Positions 19,771 through 28,588 of a stretch of 54,484 nucleotides of DNA are shown piece by piece (position 1 is the first letter of the stretch; each line of letters starts with the position of its first letter). The stretch is from CAWHPS01 sp963831235. GTDB lineage: Bacteria; Fibrobacterota; OXYB2-FULL-49-7; JAEUSG01. A program made the position numbers and the translations under genes. The notes below the pieces were generated by a model. The model was not told the DNA's origin. It did no database searches and was given only the letters and a program-made list of their open reading frames with translations. The stretch spans positions 1 to 54,484 of the forward strand of contig CAWHPS010000058.1 in NCBI GenBank assembly GCA_963831235.1, given 5' to 3'.

Positions 19771-19891
19771 GCATTAAATATAACATTTTGATGGCAAGAA
19801 AAACATAATTCAGTTATTACATATAATTTGGATAAAATAATTTTATTTGAAACTTGCAAAGTGTATTGCGAAATAATAATGTTTCTGTTAT

Positions 19892-19907
19892 CAGGGCAAA
19901 GGCCCTG
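19892..19907 (+). promoter_or_regulatory. Perfect hairpin in the leader of the CheX-like gene
   Basis: CAGGGC-AAAG-GCCCTG, a six-base-pair GC stem with tetraloop, about 60 bases before the ATG at 19967. It has no U-tract, so it is not a clear terminator; a 5'-leader regulatory stem or stabilising hairpin is possible. Confidence 0.4.
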
Positions 19908-19966
19908 CTATCTGTAAATTAAAACAATTAACAATAGACCAATAAACGACAAAAAAGGAATGCCTG

Positions 19967-20812
19967 ATGAACACTATCGTCGTCATGAAGAATCCTCTTA
20001 CCGAGGAACTAAAGGAGATTCTTGTAAAAAACGGGGCAAATCCCATTTCAACGGTCCGAAGTCTCAGCTTAGCTGAAAACAAATTGTCCGGAAACAAGAA
20101 TACAATTATTTATGAGATGGAAGGCGATATTCAGAAGGAGCTAGCAAACCTTAAGGACCTCATGAAAGAAGCCAATCGTGATCGGATCAAGGTTCTTCTT
20201 GTTCTGGAACAGGGAATCAAAGAGGCCATAACCACCCTTGTCAAATACGAAAATGTCCAGTTCATATTCAAACCCTTTACAAAAGAACGTCTCCAAATAG
20301 GCCTGCGAATGCTCATGTTCGAAAAGAAACAACCACCGCAGGTCAGTATCGAATATATAAACCCTTTTATAGAATCAACAAAGATGGTTCTAAAGCAGAT
20401 GGCGTTTACAAACATTGAAAGAAAGAGCATCACAGCCGAACAGGGTATGCGTATCCATGGAGATATGTCAGGCGTCATGGCCCTTTCCGGTAAGGCCAAT
20501 GGGTTTGTGGTGATAAGCATGGAAAATGCAACAGCCTTTGAGCTTATTAAACGAATGACCCAGGGAAATGTGAAGGAGGAAGAAGAAAATATTGTCGAGA
20601 GCGGAGTAATGGAATTAATTAACATCATATCAGGGCAGTCGCAAGCCATGTTCAACCAGAATTCATACCATTTTGATTTCACTACCCCGACCATGATTAA
20701 GGGCAAAGGGCATCAGATTTATCATGGGCAGATGTCGCAGAGTATTGTAGTCTGCTTTGATACGGATTTTCACAAAGAGATATTTCTGCAGGTATGTTTA
20801 AAGAGCATATAA
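19967..20812 (+). CDS. CheX/CheC-type phosphatase domain with N-terminal pseudo-receiver
   Basis: A 281-residue two-domain protein. Residues 1-115 have the length and end of a receiver domain (VQFIFKPFTKERLQIGLRML, with a KPF motif) but where the acceptor Asp would sit the sequence is KVLLVLEQG, so it is probably not phosphorylated. Residues 120-281 resemble CheX: GDMSGVMALSG, then the phosphatase-type motif ESGVMELINIISGQ with Glu216 and Asn219. CheX removes phosphate from CheY-like proteins. The next gene, 26 bases on, is such a regulator, so they probably form a pair. Ribosome-binding site AAGGA precedes the ATG. Confidence 0.7.
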   Translation: MNTIVVMKNPLTEELKEILVKNGANPISTVRSLSLAENKLSGNKNTIIYEMEGDIQKELANLKDLMKEANRDRIKVLLVLEQGIKEAITTLVKYENVQFIFKPFTKERLQIGLRMLMFEKKQPPQVSIEYINPFIESTKMVLKQMAFTNIERKSITAEQGMRIHGDMSGVMALSGKANGFVVISMENATAFELIKRMTQGNVKEEEENIVESGVMELINIISGQSQAMFNQNSYHFDFTTPTMIKGKGHQIYHGQMSQSIVVCFDTDFHKEIFLQVCLKSI

Positions 20813-20838
20813 ACTGAAAATAAAATCGGAGAGTAAAT

Positions 20839-21222
20839 ATGGGGTTCAATAAAATTCTTGCGGTTGACGATTCTTCAACAATGCTTAGGATTTTGGTAAA
20901 TGCCCTGAATGCATTAGGGTATGCAAATGTTACAACATCTGAAGACGGCAAGGTTGCCTGGGAGAAGATAGTTACTGAAAAAAACTTCGACCTTATAATA
21001 TCAGACTGGAATATGCCCCAGATGCTCGGCATAGAACTTTTAAAGGCAGTGCGTTCTGATGACGCAACAAAGAACATTCCATTCATCATGCTGACATCCA
21101 GAAATGTCAAAGAGGATATTCTTGCCGCGATTAAGGGTGGTGCAAATGATTATCTTGTCAAACCATTTACAAAGGAACTTCTCAAAGAAAAGCTAGACAG
21201 GCTCCAGGGCAACTCAATATAA
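20839..21222 (+). CDS. CheY-like single-domain response regulator
   Basis: A 127-residue receiver domain: acidic pair Asp10-Asp11 (AVDDSS), phospho-acceptor Asp56 in LIISDWNMPQ, Thr86 (MLTSRN) and Lys108 (DYLVKPF). No output domain, so it acts by protein contact. Start has GGAGAG 6 bases upstream. Co-transcribed with the CheX-like phosphatase before it and an outer-membrane protein after it; no histidine kinase is in the window. Confidence 0.9.
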   Translation: MGFNKILAVDDSSTMLRILVNALNALGYANVTTSEDGKVAWEKIVTEKNFDLIISDWNMPQMLGIELLKAVRSDDATKNIPFIMLTSRNVKEDILAAIKGGANDYLVKPFTKELLKEKLDRLQGNSI

Positions 21223-21250
21223 ATTATCAACATTAACAGAAAGGGTTCTA

Positions 21251-22006
21251 ATGGATTCCAAAGTTTTTTCATGGCAAAAAGTCATGTTTGCAGGCATAAT
21301 TACAGTTATTTTCAGTGCTGCACAGCTTTTTTCTTATTCATTCAGCGCCTGGACATCAATGACAGGTGCCAAAACCCTTGCTGTTTCACCTTTCTTTTAT
21401 TTTTCACCAATTGGTTCATCCGGAGAAGACATGGATATCAGCATGGATGCAGTGGTGGGTTATGGCGTTTCAGATAAAGCTGATGTGTTTCTTAACCTGG
21501 CGTCTCTGAACCTTAAATCAGAGCCAGGATCTTACGGAAGTTCCTGGATTATGCCTCGCTACGATTTCGGAAACAGCAATATTGGGGCTCTGCAGATTGG
21601 TGTTACCCAGGATGCAAATAATGATCTTAAAACTTTTTTCGGTCCTCATTATCATTTCTTTTGGGAAAACGACAAACTTGCATTTGAGCTCAACGCACTT
21701 TGGCTTTCAAAGAACAATCCATTATCCTCAAATGGAGATGCTTATGCATTCGGCTGTATAAGCCCTGTTTACAAAGCTATTCCCAAAAAATTGTATCCTT
21801 ATATTGAAGTGGATCCATCATACGATTTCGGCGATGGATTAGGTTTTGATTTTACTCTTGCACCTGGCTTGTGGGTAGGCATCCCCGACACCCCTCACCA
21901 GTTTTCCATAAGCGTTCCAATAGGCGGCATTAAAGACAGCGATGTTAATTTTGGAATATATGCCTGGTACTGGTGGAGCTTTTCATTCGGTGGCAAAGAA
22001 GAATAA
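21251..22006 (+). CDS. Outer-membrane beta-barrel-like protein
   Basis: A 251-residue protein with an N-terminal signal (MFAGIITVIFSAAQLFSYSFS) and a body of alternating hydrophobic strands rich in Tyr, Trp, Phe and Gly, ending FGIYAWYWWSFSFGGKEE. This suits a small outer-membrane barrel and indicates a Gram-negative cell. Function unknown. It follows the CheY-like gene by 28 bases and converges with cbiO, only 14 bases between the two stops and no clear terminator. Confidence 0.6.
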   Translation: MDSKVFSWQKVMFAGIITVIFSAAQLFSYSFSAWTSMTGAKTLAVSPFFYFSPIGSSGEDMDISMDAVVGYGVSDKADVFLNLASLNLKSEPGSYGSSWIMPRYDFGNSNIGALQIGVTQDANNDLKTFFGPHYHFFWENDKLAFELNALWLSKNNPLSSNGDAYAFGCISPVYKAIPKKLYPYIEVDPSYDFGDGLGFDFTLAPGLWVGIPDTPHQFSISVPIGGIKDSDVNFGIYAWYWWSFSFGGKEE

Positions 22007-22020
22007 AAGGGTACTAAGGT

Positions 22021-22740
22021 TTATTTCTGAAGCCTTAAGGGTAGTTCAAGCCCGTTTTCTTCAAGAAGGGCCTGTGAAGAGAGAATCTCTATTGCAGGCC
22101 CATTTGCTTTTATACTGCCATTAGACAAAAGTATCACCCGTTCACATGTGTCCCAGATAAAATCAAGATCATGCGAAACTATAATTTTTGTGACCAACTG
22201 CTTGTTCAATAAGCTAATTAGTTTACGCCTGTTTCCGGGGTCAAGATCTGATGTTGGCTCATCAAAGATCAAAATTGAAGGGCCCATGACCATTACAGCT
22301 GCAATGGCTGCAAAACGTTTTTGCCCTTGAGATAGGGTAAAAGGTGGCCTCTCCTTTAATTCCCAAAGTTCCAAATATTCAAGTATTCTTTCTGCATCCA
22401 GGAGCGCTTTTTCCTTTTCAATGCCCAAATTTTCAAGACCGAACAGAACATCATCAATTATTCTCGGCATAAAAAGCATGTCATCCGGGTCCTGAAACAC
22501 AACACCGACCTTTTTCCTTATTGATTCAAGGTTGTTTTTCTCAACAGCAAGGTTGTCAATAATAATTTCCCCTGATGTTGGGGATAAAACCCCGTTTAAA
22601 TGGCATATCAATGTTGATTTTCCTGCACCATTAGCTCCAATGATGCCGACGGATTCACCCTGGTTAATTTGTGTTGAAATATTTAAAAGAGCTGGAACTC
22701 CTGATGGATAGGTATATGACAGATTCTGGATATTAATCAT
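22021..22740 (-). CDS. cbiO: Cobalt/nickel ECF transporter ATPase CbiO
   Basis: A 239-residue ABC ATPase: Walker A GANGAGKSTL, Q-loop VFQDPDDMLF, signature LSQGQKRFAAIAAVM, Walker B ILIFDEPTSDLDP and switch His in VSHDLDF. The VFQDPDD form is typical of energy-coupling-factor ATPases. It powers uptake of Co2+ or Ni2+ with CbiQ and CbiM. The ATG overlaps the CbiQ stop by 4 bases. A single ATPase implies a homodimer. Confidence 0.9.
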   Translation of the reverse strand: MINIQNLSYTYPSGVPALLNISTQINQGESVGIIGANGAGKSTLICHLNGVLSPTSGEIIIDNLAVEKNNLESIRKKVGVVFQDPDDMLFMPRIIDDVLFGLENLGIEKEKALLDAERILEYLELWELKERPPFTLSQGQKRFAAIAAVMVMGPSILIFDEPTSDLDPGNRRKLISLLNKQLVTKIIVSHDLDFIWDTCERVILLSNGSIKANGPAIEILSSQALLEENGLELPLRLQK

Positions 22741-23516
22741 GCTTGAAAAATACTCCTTAATATTATGCAGACAACAACTGATCCTGAAAGAAAAAAAGCA
22801 TCAGCCAAATTGAAGGTGTGGTTTGCCTGACAACATGCTATTGACCCACTAAACCCTCTCGAGACCATCGCATCATGGATACGCGCGGCCCTAACGGATG
22901 AACGCATGAAAAGGGCGCCTATAAGTATAGCTGTAACAGAAAAGCTTTTACCCCTTCCGTCAAAAGACCGGAGATCCCGAGCCCTTCGCATTGCATTAGC
23001 CTCTTCCGCAAGTACAAATGAATATCGGTGCAGTAGCAGAAGCTGGGTTGTAAATGCTTCGGGAACCTTCAGCCGCCGTAATGCGTGGCAGATATGGTCA
23101 AATGGCATTGAGGAAGAGATGGTCAAAATTGAAAGAATTGATATGGATGATTTAAGGATTATTGTGAGGCCGGAGATCATTCCCGCGCTAATGGGAAAAC
23201 CGGCTAAATCCATGAAATGCCTGCGGTCAAGAATTGGGTTCGCAATAGCTGACATTATTATGAACGGAGAAACATAGGCAATTCGTTTTAAAAGGGGCCT
23301 GATTTTAATTCCGGTAAAAGTGATTATAAAAAGCAGCGGGCCTGAAAATACAATTACGCATGCAAGATTGAATCTGGGAATGGATACCAGGGCGATGGTA
23401 TAAAAGAGCCAGGCAATAAGGACTGCTCTTGCATCCAGCCTTGCGAAAAAGGAAACAGGGTGGATATGGCTCTGGCCATGATGATCATGAAGAAGTGATT
23501 TTACATTGATATTCAT
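22737..23516 (-). CDS. cbiQ: Cobalt/nickel ECF transporter transmembrane protein CbiQ
   Basis: A 259-residue membrane protein with several hydrophobic helices, and the ECF T-component coupling sequences EANAMRRARDLRSFDG and RAARIHDAMVSRGFSG (Ala-Arg-Arg style motifs that contact the ATPase). It also has a His-rich start (HDHHGQSHIH) that may bind metal. Start and stop overlap cbiM and cbiO by 4 bases each. Confidence 0.88.
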   Translation of the reverse strand: MNINVKSLLHDHHGQSHIHPVSFFARLDARAVLIAWLFYTIALVSIPRFNLACVIVFSGPLLFIITFTGIKIRPLLKRIAYVSPFIIMSAIANPILDRRHFMDLAGFPISAGMISGLTIILKSSISILSILTISSSMPFDHICHALRRLKVPEAFTTQLLLLHRYSFVLAEEANAMRRARDLRSFDGRGKSFSVTAILIGALFMRSSVRAARIHDAMVSRGFSGSIACCQANHTFNLADAFFLSGSVVVCIILRSIFQA

Positions 23517-24406
23517 TGGTGACCGTGTGTATGGTTGGTGCGACGTAATAGAAATCCGAGACAGCTCATGAATATAATTACGATAATGCTTCCGAGTATC
23601 TTAAAGGAATAGGTTGCTTGGGTTGCAACCGGGGCTTTGCCTGTTACTTTCTGCACGGACCATTCAAGCCCATCCGGATTGGTGGAAATGAACCATGACA
23701 ATATACCTGAAAGTATTAGTGCTATAATCATAATGATTGCAAGGGTTTTTCGTTCAGGCTGTTCCTTATTGTCTGATAAAATGGACGGCTGGAACCTGAT
23801 TACAAAGGATAGAATACCGTAAACAACAAGTCCTTCCATAAGGCCTATTAATAAATGAATTGGCATCATGAAAAAAAGAAATGACCTGAATGGAAGATCC
23901 GTTATTCCTGATACCACAGTTTCAATGACCACAGAAAAGGACCCCAAAAGAAGCCCGATCAGGGCTCCCAAGAGACTGGCTGAAAATAAACGACTTTTGC
24001 TTTTCATGTTCCCTGCAAGGGGTTTGAAAATCAAGGGGTAGGCAACAAAGGCTGGGAAAAAAGCAATATTAAATATATTACAACCTAAGGCCATAAGTCC
24101 GCCATCAGCAAAAAAGAGGCACTGTAGAACAAGAATTGAAGCAAGTCCAAGAAACGCCCTGTAAGGTCCAAGAAGTATTGCAAGCAGCAGGCCGCCGCCA
24201 ATATGACCAGAGGAGCCTGTTCCAGGAATCGTAAAATTTATCATCTGCGCAGCGAAAATAAATGCACATGTCACCGCCATAAGAGGCGTCTTGAAGGTTT
24301 CCGTGTCCTCTTTTATCTTCCTTGCGGACCAGGCAATAAGTCCTCCTGAAATCGCCAGGAAGACCGTGCCAACAGCTGGGGAAATCAGGGCATCCGACAT
24401 GTGCAT
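23513..24406 (-). CDS. cbiM: Cobalt/nickel ECF substrate-binding protein CbiM with fused CbiN/PDGLE-like tail
   Basis: A 297-residue membrane protein. It begins MHMSDALISPAVG, the N-terminal metal-binding His motif of CbiM/NikM, with GSSGHIGGGLLLAILLGP. The C-terminal part adds NPDGLEWSV and one more helix (FKILGSIIVIIFMSCLGFLL), the PDGLE domain that stands in for CbiN. Ends in His-rich HTHGHQ. It selects Co2+ or Ni2+. First gene of the three-gene operon. Confidence 0.88.
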   Translation of the reverse strand: MHMSDALISPAVGTVFLAISGGLIAWSARKIKEDTETFKTPLMAVTCAFIFAAQMINFTIPGTGSSGHIGGGLLLAILLGPYRAFLGLASILVLQCLFFADGGLMALGCNIFNIAFFPAFVAYPLIFKPLAGNMKSKSRLFSASLLGALIGLLLGSFSVVIETVVSGITDLPFRSFLFFMMPIHLLIGLMEGLVVYGILSFVIRFQPSILSDNKEQPERKTLAIIMIIALILSGILSWFISTNPDGLEWSVQKVTGKAPVATQATYSFKILGSIIVIIFMSCLGFLLRRTNHTHGHQ

Positions 24407-24496
24407 AAAATTTTCCTTTTGCAGAATGGAATTTAAATGCTAATCAATCAGTCCAGGCAATTCATTTTAAGAAATGCTTTCAATCAGGGACAAAGT

Positions 24497-25720
24497 TCAA
24501 AGTGCTGAAAAAGGAATTCCAAGGATGTTTTCAGTCAGCCGCTCGACCCGTTCATTGTTATTGATGACAATACCTATTGAAAGTCCTCGCTCCCTGATAA
24601 ATTCTTCTATTGAACGAAGGTCGTGTCGGGAAACAGATGAATGATATTTAATTTCAATCGGAAGTAATCCGAAATCGCCTTCCAGAATCAAATCAATTTC
24701 CGCACCTGCGCCTGTTCGGTAATAAAAATAATCGCAGGAAATTCCCCTGGCGGTGAGCCCTCTTAAAATTTCCTCGATTACCAGCCCCTCCCAAGAGTAT
24801 CCCATGCGGGGATGGGATAACAAATCTTCCTGTGTCCGAATGCGAAGCAAATGATGAAGCAACCCAGTATCCCTAATGTAGCCTTTTGGGTGTTTGACAA
24901 TCCTTTTAATGGCTTTTTTTTCGTATGAAGGCAAATGTCGCCACAGAAAGGTTCCTTCGGCTATACCGATATAATCCTGCACAGTCGGCGCTGAAACCCC
25001 CAATGCCCTTGAAACCTCCGAATAATTTATAATCGAGCCGGACAAGTTTGAAAGCATTCGTACGAACAAGCGATATTTGTCCAAATTTAACCCTGGGAAA
25101 AGACGGGAAACATCCCTTTCAATGTATGTCTTTTCAAATTGTTCCATCCAAAGGCGGTTAAATTTTACATCATTCCTAATCCAGGGTTCCGGATACCCTC
25201 CTTCGAGCCAGTAGCGGGAAATTTGTCGGATTTCTTTTGACGGTTTTAATTCCTGTAAGTCCTCAATCCCGACCTTCCCGGATTTCAGGATCTCAAAAAA
25301 TGGACTCGTAAATTCCTGCCCTATTTCTTCAAACGACAAAGGGGCCATTTCAATTGTTGCTGACCTGCCGGCAAGGCTTTCGGAAACAGAACGGAGCAAC
25401 TCCGGAGAACTGGATCCCGTAATAAGATAACGCCCCCGTTTCTCACGGTTGTCGTCGATTGCTACACGGAGCGCTGGAAACAATGCAGGAAGGCGCTGGC
25501 CTTCGTCAATGGCAACCTTTTCAGTGTTGTTTTTTAAAAACAGGTCAGTATTTCCAGCAATGATTTCATAGTCAGATTGACGTTCCAGATCATACTTTTT
25601 CCAATCCCCATTCAGGTTGTTAAGAAGGGTTGTTTTTCCACATTGTCGGGAGCCAATGAGAACCACACATGGAAAATATTGAAGGTAATCTTCGATTAGG
25701 GAGCTATAGATTCTTTTCAT
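24497..25720 (-). CDS. AAA ATPase with DUF4143 nuclease-like C-terminus
   Basis: A 407-residue protein of a very common but poorly understood prokaryotic family. Walker A GSRQCGKTTLL, Walker B-like KVAIDEGQ, sensor-like YLITGSSSPELLRS, a winged-helix middle (INYSEVSRALGVSAPTVQDYI) and a C-terminal restriction-like fold with EIDLILEGDFGLLPIEIKYH (Asp, Glu-x-Lys pattern). I chose ATG at 25720 (MKRIYSS); a TTG 36 bases upstream is possible. Monocistronic, single gene between topoisomerase VI and the metal transporter. Confidence 0.85.
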   Translation of the reverse strand: MKRIYSSLIEDYLQYFPCVVLIGSRQCGKTTLLNNLNGDWKKYDLERQSDYEIIAGNTDLFLKNNTEKVAIDEGQRLPALFPALRVAIDDNREKRGRYLITGSSSPELLRSVSESLAGRSATIEMAPLSFEEIGQEFTSPFFEILKSGKVGIEDLQELKPSKEIRQISRYWLEGGYPEPWIRNDVKFNRLWMEQFEKTYIERDVSRLFPGLNLDKYRLFVRMLSNLSGSIINYSEVSRALGVSAPTVQDYIGIAEGTFLWRHLPSYEKKAIKRIVKHPKGYIRDTGLLHHLLRIRTQEDLLSHPRMGYSWEGLVIEEILRGLTARGISCDYFYYRTGAGAEIDLILEGDFGLLPIEIKYHSSVSRHDLRSIEEFIRERGLSIGIVINNNERVERLTENILGIPFSAL

Positions 25721-25832
25721 GCCTTGTAAAATAAAGAAACGTGTTTTAAAATGCAAGGCAATTCTGTAACGGTTGTATTAATAATGCCTTATTGAAGGCA
25801 AAGTGTGTGGTTTTTTCACAAATTCCTTGAAA

Positions 25833-27008
25833 TTAAGGCAGAAAAGTATCTGTATGCTTTAGTTTGAAGGGCAGGTACTCGTCCATTACGTAGTTCAAGG
25901 TATGTGCCGCAAAAGCCTGCTGCTCAGCACGGACACCCATTTCTATCAATTGCTCGAGCGCTTTTTTCCATTCCAAATGATAATGAAAGAATGGATCGTT
26001 CTTGATGGCATCGTGTGCGCGTTTGATGTCGATTTCCTGCAAGGGATGGGTTGGGAGTTTGAAGTTTACGATATCCTGAGGAGTAACGCCAAGGAAGCGC
26101 ACCCACGGAACGCAGAAGAAACGGTTTATGTGCGCGGCATTTCCAGAGCCCACTTTAAGCGTCCTGTAAATGTTGGAAATCCCGTATGGGTCGCAATCAA
26201 CAAATGCGTAAACCGGTATCTTGCACTGTTCTGACAGTCTTCTTATGAAACGCCGAGTGGCGCGGGTTGGCACTCCACCCATTGAAATAAGAATGCAATT
26301 TGATTTTGCCCAGTATTTATGGCTTTGGAGTCGCTGGAAAATACCGCCGGTTTCTATTGCAAGGATGAATTTTGCCTTTGTTTCAAAGCGCAGGTGCTCG
26401 TTTAAGGATGGGATGGAATAAGCCCCTGAACCGAACCGGGTGCAGTCGATTGTTTCGGTTTTTCCTGTTGCAATATCCTTGTCGTAAACCATGAGCTGGC
26501 CTGCAACCGCGCCGCCGTGTTCTTCAGGGATAAAACGAAGTTGTTCGCGGTTAATAGAGTATATAGAGAAAAGCGCCTCTATATCATCCATTACTGCATC
26601 GGACTCGGGCTGCTCGTCGAAACGGGCATCGCCCCAGTTTTTTGACTGGTAATAAGCGTCTCGTTTTGTAGCAAAGTCTTTGGTTTCAACAAGGCCTTTT
26701 GACAAAGACATGAGCCTTAAGGTTTGTGCAAAGGTCTTTACCGTATTTACCGACAATGTGCGTGTTTTTTTCTGGGTGCCTATTTCAAAGTAACCTTCAT
26801 TGGATTTGTATTCGACATTGGATAATGCGCGCAGAGGGAATTTGAGCACAGGCGCGTGCTTGTTTAATATCTTCTTGTGAATATCTTCGGCATTATCCAC
26901 AATGTAGGAAATTACTTCCTTGTCGGATGGGGCGGTCGGCAGCTTGGATGGCATTGCGATAACGGATTTTATCTTTTTTTTGGCTGGTGCTTTTGTTTTC
27001 TTGCTCAC
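25833..27008 (-). CDS. top6A: DNA topoisomerase VI subunit A (Spo11-like)
   Basis: A 391-residue type IIB topoisomerase cleavage subunit. A Lys-rich N-terminus precedes the winged-helix/CAP domain with the candidate catalytic tyrosine in KRDAYYQSKNW (Tyr119 or Tyr120). The Toprim part has Glu in FILAIETGG and the Asp pair in FVDCDPYGISN. It cuts duplex DNA with subunit B, whose stop it overlaps by 4 bases. Topoisomerase VI is general in archaea and patchy in bacteria. Confidence 0.9.
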   Translation of the reverse strand: MSKKTKAPAKKKIKSVIAMPSKLPTAPSDKEVISYIVDNAEDIHKKILNKHAPVLKFPLRALSNVEYKSNEGYFEIGTQKKTRTLSVNTVKTFAQTLRLMSLSKGLVETKDFATKRDAYYQSKNWGDARFDEQPESDAVMDDIEALFSIYSINREQLRFIPEEHGGAVAGQLMVYDKDIATGKTETIDCTRFGSGAYSIPSLNEHLRFETKAKFILAIETGGIFQRLQSHKYWAKSNCILISMGGVPTRATRRFIRRLSEQCKIPVYAFVDCDPYGISNIYRTLKVGSGNAAHINRFFCVPWVRFLGVTPQDIVNFKLPTHPLQEIDIKRAHDAIKNDPFFHYHLEWKKALEQLIEMGVRAEQQAFAAHTLNYVMDEYLPFKLKHTDTFLP

Positions 27009-28588
27009 AGGTTGCGGCTCCTTTCCAGGGTATCAGTAAGGGCGCTCACTGTTTTTTTTACGTCATTTTCGGATAGCTTTAATATTTCCTGGAGTGCAAT
27101 GCCTATTTGCGGGATATACATCTGGATATAATTGCGCTTTTTCATTTCATCCGCAAACTTACGTTTTTTGCTTATGTGAGCGCCGAGTTGTCTTCCGCAT
27201 TCCTGTAGCGCGAGCCTGATTTCTTTTACAATTTCATCGTAGCCGGCCACAGCCTCCTTGCTCTCGGATGTGAAGGGCACCCAGACCGATGCCATGTGGA
27301 CCATTATCACCATAGGGCCAGTGGGAAGGGCTCCTCTTGCTTGTTCGAGGCCGTAGTTACGCCAGTCAAGTGTCTGCACGGCTTTGAAAATCGAACAGGC
27401 GGATTGTTGGTAAAGAAGCGGGACACGGTTTGCAAACCGCATGACCTGGGCTAATTCATCTCCGGGAAGTTTGCCTCCATACGCAATGCCCGCTTCGATC
27501 TGGAATGGGTTGCCCCTGTAAACAGAAGGTGGTCGCGTTGTTGCAACAAATAGTTCCGCCTCAACTTCTTTTTTGAGTCCGGCTTTTATAAGGTCTTCGC
27601 CAATAGGCGAGATACAGTCTGTCGGGGGGTTCATTATTTTGACTTTTTGGATTGCGCGGTAAAGCTTGTCGACCTCATTGTTGGCAATGGCCTTGGGCTT
27701 TGCGTCAGGATTAAGCTCGGCGACCTTGCATATTTCCGTGGCGACTTTTGGCGACACACGGGAGAAGTCGGATGACAGGAAACCCTTAAGGGAGCGGCCT
27801 GATGAGTCTTTGAGCATTTTTATAAGCACTCCGAGCTCAACACCATAAGGGTGGGGCTTTATTTCCTTTGTCTCGGGCGGCAGCTCTTTTGTGGCGCGCT
27901 CAAAGGTTATCAGGGGCTCTTCAGGAACCGGAGACTGATAGTGGAGTGTTACATGGGGGTTTGCTATTGCCGTGAGCTTCATGTATTCGTCAACGGACTG
28001 GCGGCCTTTCAAATACTTGGCTTCCAGTTCTATGTCAACCTTGGTGCCATGTTCCTTGTCCCATTCAATTTCTGTATTAGTGACAATTTCGGGTTTGTTC
28101 TGGGCTGTATTAAGATGTATGTGGTAATGATGGGCCGGTTTTTTTGGGCCGATTTTTGATGTAATTTTTATTGGCTGGCCTGTTGTAAGCTGTCCATACA
28201 TTCCGGCCGCGGAGATGCCTATGCCTTGCTGACCGCGCGACATCTTAAGGGAATGAAATTTTGAACCATAAAGTAGTTTGCCGAAAATGTTTGGGATCTG
28301 AGCTTCAACGATGCCAGGACCATTGTCCTCGACTGATATGTAAAAACGATCCTCTGCAAGCTGCTTTAGGATTACAGTTATCTCGGGAAGGATTGATGCC
28401 TCTTCACATGCGTCAAGCGAATTATCGACAGCTTCCTTGACCGCAGTAAGAAGGGCGCGGCGCGGGTTGTCGAAGCCGAGGAGGTGCCTGTTTTTGGAAA
28501 AGAATTCTGAAACAGAAATATTTCTCTGTTTTTCAGCAAGATCGTGTGCGTCTTTCGGGGCTTTTAATGATATTTTATTAGCTGGCAT
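27005..28588 (-). CDS. top6B: DNA topoisomerase VI subunit B
   Basis: A 527-residue GHKL ATPase subunit: EAVDNSLDACEE (Mg-binding N-box), EDNGPGI, FGKLLYGSKFH and MSRGQQGIGISAAGMYGQ (lid, G-boxes), then the H2TH and transducer regions including TGPMVIMVHMASVWVPF. ATP-driven dimer gate of the enzyme. Overlaps subunit A by 4 bases and the upstream coiled-coil gene by 11, so all three are one operon. Length agrees with archaeal subunit B. Confidence 0.92.
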   Translation of the reverse strand: MPANKISLKAPKDAHDLAEKQRNISVSEFFSKNRHLLGFDNPRRALLTAVKEAVDNSLDACEEASILPEITVILKQLAEDRFYISVEDNGPGIVEAQIPNIFGKLLYGSKFHSLKMSRGQQGIGISAAGMYGQLTTGQPIKITSKIGPKKPAHHYHIHLNTAQNKPEIVTNTEIEWDKEHGTKVDIELEAKYLKGRQSVDEYMKLTAIANPHVTLHYQSPVPEEPLITFERATKELPPETKEIKPHPYGVELGVLIKMLKDSSGRSLKGFLSSDFSRVSPKVATEICKVAELNPDAKPKAIANNEVDKLYRAIQKVKIMNPPTDCISPIGEDLIKAGLKKEVEAELFVATTRPPSVYRGNPFQIEAGIAYGGKLPGDELAQVMRFANRVPLLYQQSACSIFKAVQTLDWRNYGLEQARGALPTGPMVIMVHMASVWVPFTSESKEAVAGYDEIVKEIRLALQECGRQLGAHISKKRKFADEMKKRNYIQMYIPQIGIALQEILKLSENDVKKTVSALTDTLERSRNL

